DNA of 64,000 nt from Cocos nucifera (Eukaryota > Streptophyta > Magnoliopsida > Arecales > Arecaceae): the NCBI GenBank assembly GCA_006176705.1, contig QRFJ01004266.1, positions 1 through 64,000 of the forward strand, read 5' to 3'. The translations under genes were made by a program, and so were the position numbers. How positions within the stretch are numbered: position 1 is the stretch's first letter; the number at the start of each line of letters is the position of its first letter. The notes under the pieces were generated by a model. That model saw only the letters and a program-made list of their open reading frames with translations, made no database searches and was not told the origin of the DNA. Of the stretch, positions 57,716-64,000 are shown piece after piece.

Positions 57716-60128
57716 TGTTGGTAATGGTGCAGGATTCTAGGCATGCTCTTCCAAAATGTTTTTTAAAGAAATTATAGTAGAAGGCAAAATTAATCTAATA
57801 TTAATCTACACATGCATAATCAGATCATAAAACCCTACATAATGATTGAGACATGCTTATATATGTATAGAAATATAAATGCATTCAATTAGCAAATCAA
57901 ATTACTGATCGATTCATGTTCAGAACATGAAACCAAAGTACGGGTAGATGATCTCTGTCATCTAAAATTGTTGGAATAGCCAACACATGTCATGATATAG
58001 CCACACAGTTGTCTGACCTCCATAGATGGTCTACCCAAAGCTTCTAGTCCCGACTAGCTCCATCGAAGTGCTAGCTCCTCGCCAGAGCCTTCGATAGTCG
58101 ATCTAGGTCAATCCAATCAACCACCTTCTCTTGATCTCTCAGATGCTCCAAAAGATTAGAGTACAAACTTTGGAGGATGACGAGATGGTGTCAAATATTT
58201 GGTGGAGAGATGATGCTCACAAAACTCAAGCTCACGACCCGAACCCTGGGTCCAGACCCTAGGGCTAGCCACACCCTGAACCCTAGAAATCAAGATGTCT
58301 GGATTTTTTTGACACTTAGAAAACATAGCCAAGAGACCCCGTGCCCAACACACAAATTTTCCTATAAAACTCTTTCACAAATAAAATTCACATGTAATTT
58401 CAAACCATTTGTAATTGTGTGAGAACACTGAGGTAGGAAGCATAATAAAGACACTCTATGTTTGGGATTTCTCACACCTAGAACAAGTGCCCCACTCTAG
58501 TTTTCTCTCTCCAAGAAACTTCTCTCACACTCACCATGCCCCAAAAAAAATTTGACATTTTAAAAGGATGATAACACATGGGGAAACCGCATGGGAAAGA
58601 GATAAGAGAGAGTTGTTTAATTTGTTCCAACCAAAAACTAATTATCTTGAATTCAAAATTCAAGATAAAATTTAAATCCTTTCCAACATTTGAAAAGATG
58701 ATTAACACATAGAAGGACTCCCCTTTTGGTGTGCATGCCCACTTCTAACCTGATTAAAAGCAGCAAAAAAATAGGATGGCATGGGGAGAAGATAAGAGTG
58801 TAAGTTGGAGTGGTTCCAACCACTCGCTTGAACTCAAAATTCAAGCTACAAACCTATCCATTCTCCAACTTGAAAACCAAGTCATTGGGCAAACAAACTC
58901 CTTCTTTCTGCAAGGGAAAAACTCATGCATATTCTAAAATAGCATGAGAGAGGGCATGGGTCAAAGTCAAGGTGGCGTAAGGAGATTCAATTTAAAATTT
59001 AAATCTAATTTAGCCTGTTCAAATTAGTTTCATTTAAACCAATTTGTCCAAACCCAATTAGACTAGAATAAATCTACTTAGATTAGGCCTAATCCAACCT
59101 AACAAAATCCTAATTAAATTAGAAATTAATTATATTTAGGTTCTGATCAAATCAAGGTCGAATCTTCCATAGCAATTAGGTCATCTCATAACCTGATTAG
59201 ATCAAATCCAATCGAGTCAAATTCAATCAGATTTGATTGAATCCTCATTGCTCAATCAAATTAAGCTAATCAATAATCTAATTGCTAATTAATTCTCTAA
59301 TAATATCAAAGTCTCAATCCAGTGGGACCTGTAAGGATAGAGTTCCAGTCCAGTGGAACTTTCGATCATAGACTTTCAGTCTAGTGGGACTCTTGACCAT
59401 AGAGTCCCAAACCATTGAGACTCTTGATTAACTATAAGATCAGGTAGAAACCCCTATTGTGTGTAATCCAATAGATTCGAACACTAAGCTGGTAGCACAT
59501 GAACCAATTCCTGTACTAATCGATGTAACCATCTAGCAATGGTACCCAACATCTAGATAGATCAAAAAGTTGCAATGCAACATTCATGAACCTATGGCAT
59601 ATGGTTACCATATAATTCATCCACTTGATTCAAATGCTCAAAATATGACCTAAGATTTAACTGTCAACCTTAAAAAATTCATCTATATTATATTTCAAAT
59701 TTCAATATCCATCGTATGGATATCCCAGCAGAGGTTTGGCTAAATTGAAATATACTGATGCATTTGCTCCAACACTTGAAGGGATCAATTCTATATTGAT
59801 TCACACACTAACTAAACAAGTGCTTAACTACACCCAGTAACCCTCTGTCACTATATTAAAAATTTATGTAGTCTAATACCAAAGTGGAGTGAGTTGCTTG
59901 CAAGTCACTGTGGTGATCTCAGGTCTAAGGGACACTTATACCTATATCATTCATAAATAATTTTTGACAGCAGAGAGCTCTGTAGCTAGATCATGTTCAA
60001 TAAAATGTACCCCTATACTTTACCTGCATGCCATGTCAGTATCATCATACTCCTTGGTTAAGAGGACAACCAATCCATATGGTACATAATGACCTACACT
60101 CGGTAAATATTGTCATCCTAGATAATAA
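57716..60128 (-). repeat. C 5' LTR (start truncated)
   Basis: Minus-strand LTR ending ACCATTACCAACA at 57716. Compared with the 3' LTR it lacks the first ~225 bp: the break at 60128 corresponds to about 52524. It contains the intact version of the site where A3 inserted in the other LTR (58954-58958). Confidence 0.85.
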
Positions 60129-62623
60129 TATTGAGAAATATGTTCTAAAGTCAATCATCTAAATAGTAGATGATTGAAATTAGTATTTGAATTATCTAAT
60201 AATAATAGTAATTTGGCTGGTTCATCATAAAAATTCTATCTTTCTTAAATGAACTCCTAAGTTATGATGAAGTCCTTAGAACCATAATCAATCGATAAAA
60301 GAGGATTTATCGGATGGTTCTTAAATTATTTACGATCAAATGATAAGTTATTAACAAAGATGATAACTTATCGAGTGTAGGTTGCTATATGCCATATGCA
60401 TTGGTTGTTCTCATAACCAAGTAGTGTGGAGACACTGGTATGGCATCCAGATAAGATGTAGGAGTACATCTACACTAAACGTGACCAATGTAGCACTCTA
60501 CTATCAAGAGTAGCTAGCTAAGGCCAATGGAGATAAATGTTCTTCGGACCTGAGATCGCCATGGTGACTTGCAAGCAACTCAGTATACTTTGATGCTGGA
60601 CTGCCTATATTTCTAATATAGGTGATGGAAGGTTTTTGAATACAGTTAAGTACTTGTAGAGTTGGTGTGTGAGTCAAGATGGGATTGACCACTCCTGATT
60701 AACTTCAGAAAGAGAATGTCTCGCTATGTTTCAATTTAGCAAAACCTAGGCCTGGATAATCCTCATGAGGTGTCATGAGATTTGCAAAATTTTGAGATAC
60801 AATAGAGATGACTTGTATGAGTGTTTGATAATATACTCGAAGTCATCTTAAGCATTATTGGTCATAGGGATGAATCATACGGTAACCATGGGTCAGGATT
60901 CTAAGAATGTTGCTTTGCATATATTCGATCTATCCGGACATCGAAAATCATTGCTAGATGGTAACTTGAATTGGTACAAAAATTGATTCCTATACTACCA
61001 ACTTAGGTTCGAACCTAGAGGTCACACACATTAAAGCTTGTAATCTGATTGGATGGTTAATCGATGCTTGAGAATCATTTTGAGGTCAAACATTCAATGC
61101 GATTGATGTTTGACCGAATGCAAGTGTTGTAGGAGGATTGATTAGATATTGAATTGCTAATTGACTCAATTTGATTGAGCAATCAAGCTAAGATCAAGTC
61201 TAATCAAAATTATATTTAATTAAAATTAGGTTAGATTTAATTAGATTAAGTCTAATTAGTTTATTGGATAAGCCAATTGCAAAGGAAGAATAACTTCTTA
61301 TTTGACTGGGACTTAGGTGCACCTGATTGACTTAGGATTAAAATTAGATTTAAATCTTGATTTAATTTAATTTAGTTAGACTCTTAGTTAGACTAGGATC
61401 ATCCTTAATTAGGTTATATTTAATCTAGTTTAAATAAGATTTAAATTAAGTTTAAAATAATTTTGACCTAGTCAAATAAGAGGAGTCCCAATTGGACTGG
61501 GACTCCCTCTCTTTCACTTACGCCTAAGAAAGCCCACACCATATTTCAATTCTAAATTTTTTTTCTATGATTTCCATACCTAATAAATGATTTCCCACAC
61601 CCCATTATCTTAGAAATTGGATTTAAATTTAATTTGGTCAAAATTAGAAGGAAGTTGAAAATTATTTCCTACTTGGAAGAGTCTTATTCGACCCAAACTC
61701 CTCCCTCCCTTGTGTGCCAACTCTACCCATGCCTCTCTATCTTATTCAGCCTTTTTTCCCTTGGTTTTGTGTGTGAGAATCAGTGGTTAGACAAAAAAAA
61801 TTGGGATGGGCGTCCAAGAGTTGGACGCCCCGTAGAAGTCCTCCTTTGACTAGGTTTTGACCTAGTCTTACAATAAAAGGTGGACACCTCTTATGAGATG
61901 GTTTTAGGATCTAAAACATCCTAAAAAAATTATAAAAATTATAGTAGAAGGAGGAGAAGGCTTGGAAGATTTGTGATGCCAAGATTCTTGGAGAAGAGTC
62001 CTCAATTAAGACATCAAAGGTTGATGTCTTGAAGAGATAAGGTAAGAGAAGATTGTCTTCTCTTATATTTTTCTTTTATGTTTCTCTCTTTCTATTTTAT
62101 TTATAACTTTTACATGATAAAAATCTCTTAAGAAAAGATGGCACCAAGATCCTTAGAGAAAAGATCTTTATCTAGCCATCAATCGTTGATGTCATGAAGG
62201 CACAAAGCTAGCACTTCGAGCGGATCTTCGTTCGACGAACCTTCGACCTATGTTGCAGGTTTGTATGGATCACCTGTAGAGGTCGGATGCATGTGCAGCT
62301 CCAAAGGCAATAATGGATTCAACTGCAGAGTTCTCGATCCATGCAAAGGTAAGAGATCTAATCTCTTGGTGCCCTAGATGTGATCTAGGATTAGATCTTG
62401 AATTATTCTAGATTTAGGTATTGATATGATCAATACCACTTATGATTAATTTAATTTTAGATTTATATTTGCATCATAACATGTTATAGATCCTTAATGT
62501 AGGATTTTGTAATTTGATTACAAGGATGTTGTAGATTAAATAATTTAATCTATGTCTTCCGTTGCTCTATATTTTGAAAAAAGTTTTGAAATCTAAGCAT
62601 GAAACCCTGCATGTTTCCTATCA
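60129..62623 (+). repeat. 5' LTR of B2
   Basis: About 2.5 kb, ending CCTATCA one base before the primer site. Uninterrupted, so it shows the sequence around the A2 insertion point in B1. Confidence 0.85.
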
Positions 62624-62624
62624 A

Positions 62625-62636
62625 TGGTATCAGAGC
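62625..62636 (+). other. Primer binding site, B2
   Basis: TGGTATCAGAGC, initiator-Met type. Confidence 0.9.
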
Positions 62637-64000
62637 ATCTAGGTTCTATTATAACATGTTTATGTAATTTTTAGATTAAATCTAAAAATTAAAGTTAATT
62701 AAAGATTGCACATACTGCCACAAGGTTATCTTGTTGTAAGGTTAACCCTTTATAATGAAAAGGTTGTCCTAATATGTGCTGATCTAAATCAAAATCATTA
62801 ATTATTTAGATTAGATCTAAAAAAATTTATGATTTAATTTTTTTGATTTAAATCTAAAATTTAATAGATATTAGATCTATTTTATATTATTTAGATTAGA
62901 TCTAAATAATATCATAATTACATATACTGCCATAAGGTTGTCCTGCTGTAAGGTTTACCACTTACAGTGGAAAGGTTGTCCTAGTATGTACTGATCCAAG
63001 AAACCTAAGTCATAAATGTATTAGATGAGATCTAAAGTGATTTATAGTTTATTTTTAGATTTTAAATCTAATTTTAAATAATTTATGATCTGATCCACAT
63101 GATGTGTTTTATATTTAGATCTAGATCCTCTTATTGCATATGTTGATATGTAATTTTTATTTTGAATCTAGAATGTATATGTATGACATATTTATTTTAT
63201 AGAAACTAAATCATGAACTTACTTTCTACAAAACCCTAGATTTGAAATCCTAGGACATGATCTAAACAATGAAACAAATCAGATCTAAAACTATATATTG
63301 AATATAATTCAATACAATTTGAAAATATTTTAAATAATAAAATCAAAAACTAATTCTGAGATTTCATAAACCTAAACCCATAAGACTTAAACTTAATTAA
63401 GAATTAAGTGATTGTTTAGGATCTAGATTTATGATTTGAAGATTCTAAGATAATTTCATAAAACATGGGTTAAAGAAAAATAGGTTAGCTTTGATCAGGT
63501 CCTTAACTAGGTTAGACCTAGGGTTAGATTAAATATGGACATAGTTAAAAAATTGATCAAACCTAATTAATAGTTAATTAGGATTAGATCATTTCTATAA
63601 ATCACTTCAATAGTTGTAGTTGATCAAAGTCCATACATCTAATGAATGGATGCTGATTGTGGCATAGTGGTCGAGCCCGAGTCTTTAGGCAAACCAAATC
63701 AAAACTGATAAATCAATTGGTGTCTGAGGTAAGTCTGACATCCCAGACCGATGGTTTTTAACTGGCAGCTGCTTACCTGATCATTTCTAATGATGTCTAA
63801 GGCAAGCCTTGGCTGACCCTTCCACCGATCTTACTTACCTGGCCAATGTGGTTAATCAAGTTTTTGATTAGGTTGCTCATTGATTCGTGCTAACCCATGT
63901 CACATAGAAAATCAATGAGACTAATTTTACTTAGTAAGACTAATTTAGGTGCCCATGGACCATAATTGATCCTAGTCCTGATCAGTTACTTGCAAAGTCA
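62637..64000 (+). other. Leader of B2 with paired hairpin modules
   Basis: Hairpin arms GCACATACT (62708) and AATATGTGC (62771-62779); ACATATACT (62920) and AGTATGTA (62983-62990) enclosing CTGTAAG/CTTACAG; TTAGAT-TAG-ATCTAA at 62806-62820; TTAGAT-GAG-ATCTAA at 63021-63035. The order matches B1. The GTGTCTGAGGTAAGT phrase near 63720 corresponds to the family A splice-donor context. No coding sequence is seen. Confidence 0.55.

Larger units (their letters stand above)
40355..60128 (-). mobile_element. Copia family C (minus strand), interrupted by A3
   Basis: 5' LTR 60128-57716, primer site, leader, decayed gag-pol, polypurine tract (AAGTGAGAGT at 52750-52759, minus) and 3' LTR 52749-40355, the latter split by A3. 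Without A3 the 3' LTR is about 2.6 kb. The 5' LTR lacks its first ~225 bp where B2 begins. The C LTR is homologous to the B LTR. It sits in the D2 LTR; AAAGG at 40350-40354 would be one half of the target duplication and the other half is lost. Confidence 0.85.
60129..64000 (+). mobile_element. Copia family B, copy B2 (5' part, continues beyond window)
   Basis: LTR, primer site and leader of a second B element, aligning by eye with B1 across 14366-16387 and 26772-28600. The LTR start reads TATTGAG in place of TGTTGAA. No gag is reached by 64000. Confidence 0.85.

Overview
This window contains only transposable elements. I find no host protein gene, rRNA gene or tRNA gene. The sequence fits a large, repeat-rich flowering-plant nuclear genome: Ty1/Copia elements with 2.3-2.6 kb LTRs, primed by initiator-Met tRNA, plus a Tat-like Ty3/Gypsy remnant. 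The long LTRs suggest a monocot, possibly a palm, but the species cannot be fixed from this.

I use working names. Family A is an Angela/Tork-like Copia with LTRs of about 2.27 kb, present as three near full-length copies and several fragments. A1 is 1-9746 (its first 7 bases lie outside the window). A2 is 16388-26771. A3 is 41565-51350, with a perfect 5-bp target duplication CATGG. Families B, C and D are older Copia elements that host the A copies. B1 is 14366-29637, interrupted by A2. C is 40355-60128 on the minus strand, interrupted by A3. D1 is 12931-14137 and D2 is 36300-40354 (minus). B2 starts at 60129 and runs out of the window.

Layout: A1; a Tat-like 3' end with its LTR (9747-12930); D1 LTR and leader; B1 with A2 inside its 5' LTR; a scrambled block of A pieces (29638-36299) with a 25-N gap; D2; C with A3 inside its 3' LTR; then B2 head-to-head with C. 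The nesting gives an order of events: D is older than C and C is older than A3; B1 is older than A2.

No element is coding-competent as read. A2 is the most complete: gag, protease, integrase, reverse transcriptase and RNase H are all present, broken by two frameshifts and one amber stop. A1 and A3 share deletions of protease and of the RNase H core. The amber codon between integrase and reverse transcriptase is in all three copies, and a UGA at one gag codon is in A1 and A4 and, with an extra A, in A2. This suggests that defective genomes were copied in trans.

The least conventional signal is in the untranslated leaders. All four Copia families carry hairpins between the primer binding site and gag. 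Stems differ in sequence but keep pairing while loops are conserved. In D2 four hairpins with a near-identical loop are spaced 84-106 bp apart. Family A leaders also carry a canonical-looking 790-nt intron ending 4 nt before the gag start.
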